From: G016756615 sp035556195
GTDB lineage: Bacteria > Pseudomonadota > Alphaproteobacteria > Rhizobiales > Rhizobiaceae
Direction of reading: 5' to 3'
NCBI GenBank assembly: GCA_035556195.1
Contig: DATMFK010000066.1
Span: 124,001-188,000 of the forward strand
DNA: 64,000 bases
Positions within the stretch are counted from its first letter, which is position 1. The number at the start of each line of letters is the position of its first letter. The notes under the pieces are model-generated. The model ran no database searches, was not told the DNA's origin, and saw only the letters and a list, made by a program, of their open reading frames with translations. This document shows, piece after piece, positions 18,376 to 27,791 of the stretch. The position numbers were made by a program, and so were the translations under genes.

Positions 18376-19581
18376 TCACTGTGCGGGTTGAACTGCGGCC
18401 ACGGTCTGGACTTGAGCGCCGGGTCGTACCTTCTGAAGTCCCTCCACGATCACTCTCTCGCCGGCCTTGAGACCGTCCTCGACAGCCCAGCTCTGGCCAA
18501 CCTGTTGGGTAGCCTTGATCGGACGCTCCTCCACCTGATTGTCCGAGCCCACGACGAGGACGAACTTGCCATCCCGGCTTTGCTGGACTGCCTGGATCGG
18601 GACCAGGGGCATGCGCCTGCTTTCAGCGGGCCTCACGCTGACGCTGAGCGTTCCGCCGGGCAGCAACATCCTGTCGGGATTGGCGAAAGTCGCACGGACC
18701 GGAACCGTCCCGGTCGCCGGATCGATCTCGTTGCCGACGAATTCGATCTTGCCCTCTCCCGGATATGCGGTCGCATTGGGCAAGGTCAGCGTCGGCACGA
18801 AGCCAGCGTCGATCTGCTGGATCGTCGCGCCGTTCTGCTGTTGGGCGACGGTGATGAAATCCCGCTCGCTCACGGAAAACACGACCCGGATGGGATCGAG
18901 CTGAACCACTCTTGCCAGCACATCCGAGCTTGGCCCGACGACATTGCCGACCGTGACGTTGGTTTTGCCGATCCTCCCCGCGATTGGCGAGCTGATGCGC
19001 GTATAGCCGAGGTTGAGCTCGGCAGTGCGTACCGCGGCTTTCGCCGACTGCACCGACGCCGCCGCGGCATCGCGATCGGCCGTCGCCTGATCGAGGTCGG
19101 CCTTCGTGCCCGTGCGGGTGTTGTAAAGCTGCTGTCTGCGGTCGAGAGTGAGCTGTGCATTGGCCAGATTGGCCTCCGCACTTGCCTGCTGGGCCTTTGC
19201 CTGGCTCAGCGAGGCCTCGTACTGATCCGGTTCGATGACGAACAACAGGTCGCCGGCAGCAACATCCTGTCCCTCACGGAAGGCGACTTGATCCAGAAAC
19301 CCGTCGACCCTGGCGCGTACATCCACCTGCTGGATGGCCTCGACGCGCCCGATGAATTGAACCTTAGGCGCGACATCTTCCACCTGAATGGTCGCGACGG
19401 TCACGACGGGAAGCGGCCCCTGCGGTGTTTGAGCGAAGGTTTCTCTGTCAGCGACCGTCACTGAAAGCGCAACCACTGCCAAGGCGGCGGTACGCTGAAC
19501 AAATTGGCCCCGCAGGATTGCCAAGCCCTGCAATTTCGATCTTGCCGATTGCTTGGAAAGCGACTGCATACACATCGGCAT
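18376..19581 (-). CDS. RND efflux periplasmic adaptor (membrane fusion protein)
   Basis: The 401-residue protein has an N-terminal hydrophobic export segment ending near ETFAQ. The lipoyl/hairpin region follows, with RARVDGFLDQVAFREGQDV, a long alpha hairpin (about residues 110-180) and YTRISSPIAGRIGKTNVTVG, as in AcrA/MexA. It links the permease directly downstream to an outer-membrane channel. Start 19581 has GAGGGG close upstream; ATGs 6 and 12 bases further in are possible. A short perfect inverted repeat (TTCACC/GGTGAA, 19751-19766) about 170 bases upstream could be an operator. Confidence 0.94.
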   Translation of the reverse strand: MPMCMQSLSKQSARSKLQGLAILRGQFVQRTAALAVVALSVTVADRETFAQTPQGPLPVVTVATIQVEDVAPKVQFIGRVEAIQQVDVRARVDGFLDQVAFREGQDVAAGDLLFVIEPDQYEASLSQAKAQQASAEANLANAQLTLDRRQQLYNTRTGTKADLDQATADRDAAAASVQSAKAAVRTAELNLGYTRISSPIAGRIGKTNVTVGNVVGPSSDVLARVVQLDPIRVVFSVSERDFITVAQQQNGATIQQIDAGFVPTLTLPNATAYPGEGKIEFVGNEIDPATGTVPVRATFANPDRMLLPGGTLSVSVRPAESRRMPLVPIQAVQQSRDGKFVLVVGSDNQVEERPIKATQQVGQSWAVEDGLKAGERVIVEGLQKVRPGAQVQTVAAVQPAQ

Positions 19582-19873
19582 GATCCCCTCGCCTTCTGGG
19601 CACCGTCGGGCGTAAACACGGATGAAGGGGCATCGGACGTCTCATCCGCAGATCGACAATATGGGAAGAGTTCACACGACGGCAACTGGATTTCCATCGA
19701 ATTGGCCCTGGGACAACCAGAGCATCCCTTCAGAAATCCTTGCCAAGACTTTCACCGGCGGGTGAACATCTCTTCTTCGCGAAGGGGGCCAATTTGTAGA
19801 TTACTTTCGCCATCGTTCCTCCCCAGTACACCATCATGTGATGCATGCCGGCGGGTTGGTCCCGCACGAACTT

Positions 19874-21283
19874 TCAGGGTTCGCGTATGCTGTCATCGAG
19901 GCCACGGATGAGCGGATAGAGGAAGTAGGAGATCACGGTTCGGCGGCCGACTTTGATCTCCGCGGAAACTGTCATGCCGGGAAGGAGCCGCACGGGGCCT
20001 CCCCAGCCTGCCAATCTGGTATCACCGAGCCGCACGCGAGCGCGGAAGAAGGGAAGCGGGGCTGCGCCGGCAGCGGCATCCTTGACCTCCGGCGAGAACG
20101 CATCGCGACTGATCGTGCGTATCCAGCCCGATGCGGTGCCGTATTTCTGGAAGGGATAGGCGTCGAACTTGATGCGCACCTCATCTTCTTTCTGCACGCG
20201 CCCGATGTCTCGCGCAGTGATCGATACTTCCGCCTCAAGGGGGACATCCAGCGGCACGAGCGTCACGATCGGCTCGGCCTCCTTGACGACGGATCCGATG
20301 GATCGCTGGGCAAGCTCGAGCACGACGGCATCGGCGGGGGCAGTCAGCGCCACCATGTTGCGGCGCAGCTCCATCTTCTTCAGCTCTTCCCCAACCGTGT
20401 CGCGTTGGCTCTTCGCCTCGACGAGTTGCTCGACCGTGGCGCGCCGGAAATCCTCGATGAATGCCTGCCGGTCTGCCTTGAGCTTGGCCAGGGCATGTCC
20501 GGCCTCTACTGCCTTTCCCTCCAGCTGCGCCAGATTGGCTTCCACTTCGAGACGAGCGTCGCGCGAGCCGAGCAGTGTCAGCAGCGATCCCGTCTCGTTC
20601 TTGTAAAGCGACTCCCGCGCCGCCTCGATCTGGACCAGCCCCTCGCGCCGGCTCTTGAGGATCGACTGCTCTTCCTTGCCGGAAGCGATTGCCGCGGCCT
20701 GCCCCGCAATCTGTTCATCGAAATTGGCGAGCTGTGCGAGACGGAAGGCTCGGCGTTGCTCGAACAGCTGCAACTGGAGCTGTTCGTCGCGGGAACCGCC
20801 TGCGATCGCGGCATAGTCGGTGCCCGCGAGCTCGGCATCCATTCGTTTGACCTGAGCCTCGAGCGCTGCAAATCTCACGCGCTGCTGCTCGACATCCGAC
20901 TGGCTGAACGTGGCGTCGAGCGTCGCAAGCGTCTGGCCGGCCTTCACGACGTCGCCCGCCGCGACATCGATCGAGCGTATGATCGAAGTTTCGAGCGGCT
21001 GGACGATGATGGTCGGCTGCGTCGTGATAAGCTTGCCCGGCGCCACCACGATCTCGTCGATCGAGGAAAGGGACGCCCATAGCAGCGCTGCTGCGATCAG
21101 GGCGGTTACGCCATAAAGGGTGAGCCGGGCAGTCCTCGGTGGGACACGCTCCTCCAGCTCCACTGCATCGGGATGGAACTCCGCGATCACGGGTGGAAGA
21201 GGAGCCTTGCGCAGTATCTCGCGTTCGCGCGCGCGTGCCGGCACGGGCAGGTTTTCGTTCGGCACCTCGGTATCGGTCGTCAT
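19874..21283 (-). CDS. HlyD-family type I secretion periplasmic adaptor
   Basis: The 469-residue protein has a cytoplasmic N-terminus and one membrane helix (LTLYGVTALIAAALLWASL). A beta-barrel/lipoyl part (ETSIIRSIDVAAGDVVKAGQ) follows, then a long coiled-coil hairpin (about residues 140-320) and the C-terminal signature LLPGMTVSAEIKVGRRTVIS with YFLYPLIRG. It bridges the inner-membrane ABC exporter and an outer-membrane TolC-type channel. The start ATG overlaps the stop of the ABC gene (ATGA). The open frame extends upstream into the ABC gene but MTTDTEV is the natural start. It is the last gene of the secretion operon. Confidence 0.95.
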   Translation of the reverse strand: MTTDTEVPNENLPVPARAREREILRKAPLPPVIAEFHPDAVELEERVPPRTARLTLYGVTALIAAALLWASLSSIDEIVVAPGKLITTQPTIIVQPLETSIIRSIDVAAGDVVKAGQTLATLDATFSQSDVEQQRVRFAALEAQVKRMDAELAGTDYAAIAGGSRDEQLQLQLFEQRRAFRLAQLANFDEQIAGQAAAIASGKEEQSILKSRREGLVQIEAARESLYKNETGSLLTLLGSRDARLEVEANLAQLEGKAVEAGHALAKLKADRQAFIEDFRRATVEQLVEAKSQRDTVGEELKKMELRRNMVALTAPADAVVLELAQRSIGSVVKEAEPIVTLVPLDVPLEAEVSITARDIGRVQKEDEVRIKFDAYPFQKYGTASGWIRTISRDAFSPEVKDAAAGAAPLPFFRARVRLGDTRLAGWGGPVRLLPGMTVSAEIKVGRRTVISYFLYPLIRGLDDSIREP

Positions 21284-23430
21284 GCCGCCTGCCTGTTCTG
21301 CTGGGCCCAGAGGTGACGATAGGTCATGCACCGCGACACGAGCTGATCGTGGCGGCCGATATCGGCCACCTTGCCTCTGTCGATGACCAGGATCGCGTCG
21401 GCATCCACCAGCGTGGAGAGGCGATGCGAAACGATGATGACGGTCCGGCCCCTGGCGATCTGGGCAAGGTTCTGGCGGATGATCGCCTCGCTGTCGGGGT
21501 CGAGCGCACTGGTCGCCTCGTCGAAGATCAGCAGGCGCGGATTGGTGATCAGGGCGCGGGCAATGGCCAGGCGTTGCCTCTGTCCGCCGGACAGGTTGGA
21601 AGCGTTTTCGTCCAGCATGGTGTCGAAGCCGCGCGGCAGCCGCTCGATGAACTCCTCGGCGCCGGCGACGCGCGCGGCCATGGCGATCTCCTCGAGCGAA
21701 GCGTCCGGCTTCGCCGCGGCGATATTCTCGCGCACGGTCCCGCGGAAAAGAAAGCTGTCCTGCAGCACGACGCCGATGCTCTTCCTCAGATGGACAAGAT
21801 CGACTTCGCGGCTGTCGTGTCCGTCGATGCGGATCAGACCCTGCTGGATAGGATAGAGCCCCTGGACGAGGCGGGTCACGGTGGTCTTGCCTGAACCGCT
21901 CTTGCCGACGAGCCCGAAGACGGATCCTGCGGGAACAGTGAAGGAGACATCGTCGAGCGCCGGGGGCACGTCCGGTGCATAGCGGAACGACACCTTGTCG
22001 AATTCGATATGGCCCCGGAGTTCCGGCCTGAGGCCACGGGCACGGCCGTGCTGCTCCGGCCGCTCGTTCATGACCTCGCCGAGCATGCGAACAGACAACG
22101 CGACCTCCTGATACTCATGCACCATGGTGACGATCTGCACGAGCGGCCCGGACACCCGGCCGGCCAGCATGTTGAAAGCGACGAGCGCGCCGATCGTCAT
22201 CGCGCCATCGAAGACGTCGAGTGCGCCAAGGCCGACAATGGCGACGCTCATCAGCTTCTCCAGCAACCCTGTCAGCGATTGGGCGAAGGTCGAGATCTTC
22301 TCGACCCGGAAACGCACCGAGATCGATTGGGCCGATTGATCGTCCCAGACGCGGCGCTGGCGCGGCTCGAGCGCCAGCGACTTGACCGTCTGCATTCCGT
22401 GGATGGTCTCCACAAGAAGCGCCTGGCGCTCGCCTTCCGCCTGATAGAGCGCCTGGAGGCGCCGCTGGAACGGTCCGACCAGGAGCATGACGACAAGCCC
22501 GACAAGGGCGGCGAAACCGAGCACCACCAGGGTCAGCTTGACGCTGTAGAGGAGAAGGATCGGTACGAAGACCAGGAGCGACAGGCCGTCGAGCAGCGTC
22601 AGGAAAAGCCGACCTGTCAGGAATTCCCGTATGCGGCCGGTCTGCTGCATGTGCTTGACCAGCACGCCGGCCGATGCCTGATCGAAAAGGGCGATCGGCA
22701 GATTCAACAGATGCCCGAAGGTTCGGGTCGCCACCCTGATGTCGATCCGGTTCGTGGCATAGAGCAGGAGATACCGCCTCAGGAACGAGAAGGCGGCATC
22801 GAAGACGAGGGCGACGGCAATACCGATGGTGAGCACCGTCAGTGTCGCATAGCTCTGGTGTACAAGCACCTTGTCGATGACGAGCTGGAAGAAGATCGGT
22901 GTGAGAAGCCCCAATCCGTAAAGCACGAAAGCTGCAAGAGCGACGTCGCCGAAGAGGCCGCGCTGGCGAAAGAGTTCGGGCACGAACCACCGGAAGCCGA
23001 ACGGCTGGTCATCGTCTGAAAGCCGAAAGCTCCGCTTCAACAGGACCACCGAACCGCCCCAACTGCCGGTGAATTGCTGCTCGCTGAGCAGCAGGATTTC
23101 CGCCCTCTCCGCCAGCGGGTCGAGCACCCTGACCATATCCTGTTCGCCGCTGACGAAGCCGGCGATTATCACCCAGTTCCCGTTCTCGAGCTCGGCGAGC
23201 ACGGGATAGGCATCCCCCAACTGCATCAGCGCCGACCACGCCAGAAAGGTGTGGCGCGCCCGCAGCCCGGCATCCTTGGCCATGCGCAAGAGCTGTCTCG
23301 TGGGGACAGGCGCCTCGCCGATCGCGTAGTCGTGCATGAGGCGTTCCGGCGACAGGTCGACTCCGTGGTGACGGGCAACCAGGGCAAGGCATTGAAGATT
23401 CGTATGCGGGTTGGGCTGCATCCTTCGCAT
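21280..23430 (-). CDS. Type I secretion ABC exporter with degenerate C39 peptidase-like domain
   Basis: The 716-residue protein has an N-terminal C39-like domain (1-140), a six-helix membrane domain and an ATPase domain with Walker A VGKSGSGKTT, signature LSGGQRQRLAIARAL and Walker B LLIFDEATSALD. In the C39-like part the nucleophile position is Thr in TNLQCLALVARHHG, and the usual catalytic His region reads GNWVIIAGF. As in HlyB this points to a non-proteolytic substrate-docking domain and an RTX-type substrate rather than a double-glycine leader peptide. No RTX substrate gene is seen beside it. The start could also be the ATG nine bases downstream. Confidence 0.94.
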   Translation of the reverse strand: MRRMQPNPHTNLQCLALVARHHGVDLSPERLMHDYAIGEAPVPTRQLLRMAKDAGLRARHTFLAWSALMQLGDAYPVLAELENGNWVIIAGFVSGEQDMVRVLDPLAERAEILLLSEQQFTGSWGGSVVLLKRSFRLSDDDQPFGFRWFVPELFRQRGLFGDVALAAFVLYGLGLLTPIFFQLVIDKVLVHQSYATLTVLTIGIAVALVFDAAFSFLRRYLLLYATNRIDIRVATRTFGHLLNLPIALFDQASAGVLVKHMQQTGRIREFLTGRLFLTLLDGLSLLVFVPILLLYSVKLTLVVLGFAALVGLVVMLLVGPFQRRLQALYQAEGERQALLVETIHGMQTVKSLALEPRQRRVWDDQSAQSISVRFRVEKISTFAQSLTGLLEKLMSVAIVGLGALDVFDGAMTIGALVAFNMLAGRVSGPLVQIVTMVHEYQEVALSVRMLGEVMNERPEQHGRARGLRPELRGHIEFDKVSFRYAPDVPPALDDVSFTVPAGSVFGLVGKSGSGKTTVTRLVQGLYPIQQGLIRIDGHDSREVDLVHLRKSIGVVLQDSFLFRGTVRENIAAAKPDASLEEIAMAARVAGAEEFIERLPRGFDTMLDENASNLSGGQRQRLAIARALITNPRLLIFDEATSALDPDSEAIIRQNLAQIARGRTVIIVSHRLSTLVDADAILVIDRGKVADIGRHDQLVSRCMTYRHLWAQQNRQAA

Positions 23431-23523
23431 CTTCCATAAGCAGCGGTACCGGCAGTCCGGTGCGCCGCTCAGTTTGCGGCGGCAGGCGGACGCCTGCTTG
23501 TCAGCGCCCGCCCGTCCCGGCTG

Positions 23524-23856
23524 TCAATTGAAGTTCGGCGACATGTTGGTCTTTGGCGGAACGGCCTGCTGAGCCCGCTCGGGCTGCTCCGCAGCTGTAT
23601 TTCCACGCGGCATGGCCTGGACGTCGGACACGCGCCGGATAGCGCCTGATTCGACAAGGCCGCCAAGGGCCTTCTGCATAAGCTCGACGGCGTTGGCGAA
23701 AGCATCGACCGGCATGATGATGCGCTGCCTGAAGGCGGCCTTCGGATTTCCATTCTCGTCTTTTTCCGTCGCGGACAGGCTCATTAGATCGATCCTGACG
23801 ATGGCATTGGTGACAGTGATCTCGGTGATCCCGTCGGCATAGAGTTCGCTACCCAT
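23524..23856 (-). CDS. Small uncharacterised protein of the type I secretion operon
   Basis: A 110-residue protein without signal peptide or membrane helix. It begins MGSELYADGITEITVTNAIV, has a central RQRIIMPVDAFANAVELMQK helix and ends in a Pro/Gln-rich tail. I choose ATG 23856 because GGGGAG stands 6 bases before it. An upstream ATG at 23904 overlaps the GTPase stop (ATGA) and would add 16 residues. It lies between the CobW-like GTPase and the exporter genes, and the gap to the exporter holds a perfect 7-bp inverted repeat (23482-23497). A role in secretion is inferred from position only. Confidence 0.75.
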   Translation of the reverse strand: MGSELYADGITEITVTNAIVRIDLMSLSATEKDENGNPKAAFRQRIIMPVDAFANAVELMQKALGGLVESGAIRRVSDVQAMPRGNTAAEQPERAQQAVPPKTNMSPNFN

Positions 23857-23900
23857 CTCAATCTCCCCGGGTTGCTTATGGATCGGGATTTCGATTCTGC

Positions 23901-25127
23901 TCATGCGGCATGGGCCGGCCGCCATGGCGGAAACGGATCGCGGAGGTCGCGGGCAATCTGGAAATCGTATCCTGCTTCGCTCCCGACCAGGCAGCCGTCA
24001 AGCGCCGCCCGGATCGCGTCCCGGGCAAGGCCTGTTCCGATGAAAACCAGTTCCTGGCGGCGATCGCCCCACACCGGGTGCCAATGCCGCTCCAGCAACT
24101 GGTGAAATTGGGTATGCCGAGGCCACCGCTCCTTCGGCACGACCGCCCACCAGAAGGCCTTGGGATCGACCCGGCGCTGGACGCCGGCTATCGAAAGAAG
24201 TCCTACCCATTCCGGCCGGGTTGCCAGCCAGAAATGGCCCTTGGCACGAATAAGGCCGGGCCATTCCCGTCGCAGGAAATCATGGAAGCGGGCCGGGTCG
24301 AACGGACGCCGCGCTCGGTAGACGAAGCTCTCGATTCCGTATTCCTCCGTCTCTGGCACGTGCGCCGCAGAGCCGTAGAGCTCCTTGTGCCACAGCGGGT
24401 GACGTGCCGCCCTGACTGCGTCGAAAAGGCCCGTGTCGAGAATGGCCGCGAGCGGCAGATCTCCGAAGTCCGTCTCCCAAATCCGTGCGTCGGGATTCAG
24501 TGCCGTCACCACGCGTCGCAACTCGAGACGGGTTTCGTCGTCCACCTCGGAGATCTTGTTGATCACCACCGCGTCGGCGAATTCGATCTGCTCCACGAGA
24601 AGATCGGCCAGCGTGCGCTCGTCGTTCCCGTCCCTCGTCTCGCCACGGTCCCTGAGAAGATCCCGGCTCGAGTAGTCGGACAGCAGGTTGGCTGCATCCA
24701 CGACCGACACCATCGTATCAAGCCTGGCGATGTCGCAAAGCGCGGCACCTGTGGCGTCGCGGAAGGAAAACGTCGCCGCGATGGGCAGCGGCTCCGCTAT
24801 GCCGGTGCCTTCGATCAGCAGGTAGTCGAAACGTCGCTCGGCCGCCAGCCGACGCACTTCGCCCAGCAGGTCGTCCCTGAGGGTGCAGCAAATGCAGCCA
24901 TTGGTGAGCTCGACCAGCGTTTCGTTGGTTCGCGAGAGGTCGGCGCCGCCATCCCGAACGAGATCGGCGTCGATATTGACCTCGCTCATATCATTGACGA
25001 TGACGGCGACGCGCCGACCTTCGCGGTTGCGAAGGACCTGGTTCAGCAGCGTCGTCTTGCCGGCGCCGAGGAACCCTGTGAGCACCGTCACAGGCAACCG
25101 GCTATCGCTTTCAGCCCGCGGTTCCAT
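23901..25127 (-). CDS. CobW/ZNG1-type metal-handling GTPase (COG0523)
   Basis: The 408-residue protein has Walker A GFLGAGKTTLL at residues 18-28 and the metal-binding GCICC motif at residues 77-81, which defines the COG0523 family. DYLLIEGTGIAEPLPIA follows and a CobW C-terminal domain (about 290-390). Members such as YciC, ZigA and ZNG1 hand zinc or another metal to client proteins using GTP. Here it starts one base after the stop of the DUF4347-like ORF and its own stop meets the next gene, so it is embedded in a type I secretion operon. That setting is unusual; no Zur box is evident. Confidence 0.93.
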   Translation of the reverse strand: MEPRAESDSRLPVTVLTGFLGAGKTTLLNQVLRNREGRRVAVIVNDMSEVNIDADLVRDGGADLSRTNETLVELTNGCICCTLRDDLLGEVRRLAAERRFDYLLIEGTGIAEPLPIAATFSFRDATGAALCDIARLDTMVSVVDAANLLSDYSSRDLLRDRGETRDGNDERTLADLLVEQIEFADAVVINKISEVDDETRLELRRVVTALNPDARIWETDFGDLPLAAILDTGLFDAVRAARHPLWHKELYGSAAHVPETEEYGIESFVYRARRPFDPARFHDFLRREWPGLIRAKGHFWLATRPEWVGLLSIAGVQRRVDPKAFWWAVVPKERWPRHTQFHQLLERHWHPVWGDRRQELVFIGTGLARDAIRAALDGCLVGSEAGYDFQIARDLRDPFPPWRPAHAA

Positions 25128-25128
25128 C

Positions 25129-25503
25129 CTAGCCCACCAGTCCCCGCCTGAACGCCATGTCGGCGTAGTCGTTCGTCACGGCGAGGCTACTCGCAGGGAA
25201 TGCGTCGCTCGGCTCGTGGGCGAAAACAGCGTTTTCGGCGCTCAGGACGCTCGAAGGCGCCGTGAGTTCCTGCTTCGAGAAATCGGTATTGAAGAAATTG
25301 TCGGTCGCTGATGAGAACATGGTGCCCGAGGCAAGGTTCGTCGCACCGGCCTCGCCGTGAGCGATCACATGGATCGCATCGAGCTTTCCCCTGGCACCGA
25401 GAGTTCGCCCAATGTGCCTCAGAGGCTTATCGGAGGACGGTCGCGGGTTCGTCGCGGCCGGACCAACGAACACAAGTTCGGGACAGCAAGGACCTCCCCG
25501 CAT
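25129..25503 (-). CDS. Truncated DUF4347-like protein heading the secretion operon
   Basis: A 124-residue ORF. Residues about 9-60 resemble the start of DUF4347, an N-terminal domain of very large adhesins and RTX proteins: ELVFVGPAA, a long gap, then LDAIHVIAHGEAG in place of the family's hxIHIVSHGxxG. The rest of that domain is missing, and a unique tail (DNFFNTDFSKQE and onward) leads to the stop. GGGGGTGA a few bases before ATG 25503 supports translation. The stop is one base from the GTPase ATG. It may be a decayed relic of a secreted giant protein or a trimmed functional piece. Confidence 0.6.
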   Translation of the reverse strand: MRGGPCCPELVFVGPAATNPRPSSDKPLRHIGRTLGARGKLDAIHVIAHGEAGATNLASGTMFSSATDNFFNTDFSKQELTAPSSVLSAENAVFAHEPSDAFPASSLAVTNDYADMAFRRGLVG

Positions 25504-25765
25504 TTGGTCACCCCCGCGATCGCGCGAGCATTGCGCGCACTGCTCGGCACCGTCCGATAGTGGCAGTTTTCAGTGTTCTACAAACGACACCAAAGGGTGG
25601 AATGCACCCTCACCCGATGGGATGATAACGTTGCGCCGGTCGTTGTGCCTGGCGAGCCGGCGGCTTCATTTTGTGCTGAAGTCCCGAAGGAAAAGGCACA
25701 AGGTTCCCGAGGCGATCAGGCAGGATCACCTCGGAGCCGACAGAACTGCTCACGCGCCTTCGATC

Positions 25766-26257
25766 TCAGCTGCCTTCGATCGCAATCCGCTTGCTCTTGG
25801 TCTGGGCGCGCTCGCTCTTAGGCAAGGTGACCGTCAGGAGGCCGTTCTTGAAGGAAGCCTTCACCTTGTCTTCGGCGATCTCGGCATGAAGCGGTATGCG
25901 ACGTTCGAAACGGCCATAGGTCCTTTCGGAGAACTGGCGCTCCTTGTCCTCGCTTTCTGAACGCTTTTCGCCTTTCAGGGTGAGCACTCCCTCCTCGAGC
26001 AACAGCTCGATGTCTTTTTCCTCCATGCCGGGCACTTCCGCCGTGACGCGGATTTCCTTGTCCGTCTCGGCAACTTCCAGGCTTGGCCAACCTCCACCTT
26101 CACCCGAAAACCTGCCGAAGCCGGGGAGACCGGCGCCGCGGAAGGCCTCGTCGAAAAGGCGGTTCATCTCCCGGTGCAAGTTCATGAACGGATCGCGGTA
26201 GGTGCCGGGAGACTGGCTGCCCGTGCGCGCCCACGGCATGAGATCACGAACGCTCAT
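25766..26257 (-). CDS. Small heat-shock protein (Hsp20/alpha-crystallin family)
   Basis: The 163-residue chaperone has an N-terminal arm, an alpha-crystallin domain (about 55-155) with AEVPGMEEKDIELLLEEGVL and the family ending FKNGLLTVTLPKSE, and a short tail with IAIEG, a weak form of the I-x-I anchor. It would hold unfolding proteins during heat stress. AAGGAG precedes the ATG by 7 bases. The gene is monocistronic. A sigma-32-like promoter can be drawn about 180 bases upstream, which would leave a long leader. Confidence 0.95.
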   Translation of the reverse strand: MSVRDLMPWARTGSQSPGTYRDPFMNLHREMNRLFDEAFRGAGLPGFGRFSGEGGGWPSLEVAETDKEIRVTAEVPGMEEKDIELLLEEGVLTLKGEKRSESEDKERQFSERTYGRFERRIPLHAEIAEDKVKASFKNGLLTVTLPKSERAQTKSKRIAIEGS

Positions 26258-26436
26258 CGCATTTCTCCTTCACATTGTCTGCAAGGGCATGTCCCGCGCC
26301 CGGACGGAGGCTGGCCATCCCAGGCCGATTGCACGATTTGGGGAAGGACTGCGAATTGCATGGCCATACCCCGACACCGGAGCCGGAACATGAGTAGGGC
26401 GGGCTTCTCGCATCGGCGGGAGCGACCGCCGCTATC

Positions 26437-26465
26437 GATCTGGGGTCGGCATCAGGAGTGTCAAG
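26437..26465 (-). promoter_or_regulatory. Possible RpoH (heat-shock) promoter of hsp20
   Basis: On the minus strand CCTTGACA is followed after about 13-16 bases by CCCCAGAT, resembling the CTTGAAA/CCCCAT heat-shock pattern. It lies about 180 bases before the hsp20 start codon and close to the end of the LuxR gene. The match is by eye only. Confidence 0.35.
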
Positions 26466-26486
26466 GGGCCTAATTCCCCATCTCGC

Positions 26487-27638
26487 TCAGAGCGAGCGCC
26501 CCTGCTTGAGAACCAGTGCCACCAGCTCGGATTGCCGGTTGACGCCAGTCTTGACGAACACCGCCCGCAGCTGCGTGCGCGCTGTTTCGTAGGAGATGCC
26601 CAATCGGCTTGCGACGTCGAGCAGCCTGCCGCCGTTCGGCAACGCGGCCGCCAAACGTGCCTCGGACTTTGTCAAGCCATAACGGGTCCGGAGACCATCT
26701 CCAGATGTGGCTTCGGAGCGGGGCCGCAGAACCACCAGCGCCACCACCTCAGGAAGGAACATCGGCAAAACGCCGCTCAGCGCCATCGACCGCAGATTCT
26801 GGGCCACTGGCATGATGGACATGGAGAAGCTGCCTCGCTGAAGCGTCAGCGAGAGATCCTCGATCGAAGCCGGCGTATCCGGCCCAGCGCCGCAGAGGAG
26901 ACGAACCTTTTCGGCGAAGGCCTTGTCGGTCCTGACGTCGGCGAAACGAAGCAGATCCCGCACGCCAATGTACAGATCACCATCCAAAAACAACTCTTGC
27001 GCCTTGGCATTGGCCGCAAGGACCCGGCAGTGCCGATCCACGATGAAGGCCGGATGGAGCAAGGCATGGAGAAGGTCTGCACCGAGCCCCGGGGAAGGCG
27101 CCGAACGATAGATCGCCCGGTTGACATCCAGCGCCTGCCGCATGGAACTCGCCAACCCTTGGACCAGCGGCCCAAGAACGGCATGCATGTCCTCTCCCTT
27201 GCCCCTGTCATAGTGGACGGCGAACATCGCCAGGCGGCCGTCCTCCTGAACGACCTTGATGCCCGTGGCGCCGTCCGCCTCTCCTTCCGGTCGCAGCATG
27301 TCGGCGTAGTATTCCGTCTTCTTCAGCTCGGCATTCGGCAGATAGTCGTCAGCCCAACAGGCACGCATGGGCGGCATTTCGAGCCAGGCCGGCTGCCATG
27401 GATTGATCTCACAAAAATAGGCGCTGTAGGCCTGGATCGTGGCGGTGCTCCAGCCGCTCGAGATCAGGGGAAGCGGCGGAGAAAGGCCGTCCCAGACCTG
27501 CATGACCACCTTCGTGCCCGGCATGCAGCGGGGCAGACGATCGGCGACCTCCTGCCATTGCGCGGGCTGCAATGCGGCAGTCTGAACCGCCTCGGTCATT
27601 TCCGCGATCATGTTACGCAGTTCAAAGTGCCGTGCCAC
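26487..27638 (-). CDS. LuxR-type helix-turn-helix regulator with PAS-like central region
   Basis: The 383-residue protein has a C-terminal LuxR-like HTH (YGLTKSEARLAAALPNGG, GISYETARTQLRAVFVKTG). A PAS-like segment (HPAFIVDRHCRVLAANAKAQ) precedes it, after an N-terminal region of unknown fold. HTH regulators of this layout are common in rhizobia and usually act without a dedicated kinase. It stands alone between hsp20 and the GlxA-type gene, so no target can be named. The start at 27638 is the first ATG that keeps the whole N-terminal domain; no strong ribosome site is seen. Confidence 0.85.
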   Translation of the reverse strand: MARHFELRNMIAEMTEAVQTAALQPAQWQEVADRLPRCMPGTKVVMQVWDGLSPPLPLISSGWSTATIQAYSAYFCEINPWQPAWLEMPPMRACWADDYLPNAELKKTEYYADMLRPEGEADGATGIKVVQEDGRLAMFAVHYDRGKGEDMHAVLGPLVQGLASSMRQALDVNRAIYRSAPSPGLGADLLHALLHPAFIVDRHCRVLAANAKAQELFLDGDLYIGVRDLLRFADVRTDKAFAEKVRLLCGAGPDTPASIEDLSLTLQRGSFSMSIMPVAQNLRSMALSGVLPMFLPEVVALVVLRPRSEATSGDGLRTRYGLTKSEARLAAALPNGGRLLDVASRLGISYETARTQLRAVFVKTGVNRQSELVALVLKQGRSL

Positions 27639-27791
27639 TTTTCCCCACCGATCGAGCCTGCCAAGTGTGTGATACGGAGACGGTCGGTCCGCTTCCAGAC
27701 GCCCTGGAGCGCCGTATCTTCTCTCCCCACCTTAGCCAAACCTAATGTATCCATGCGCTTCGTCGGAGACCAGAGAAATCTCGCGCCGCAA

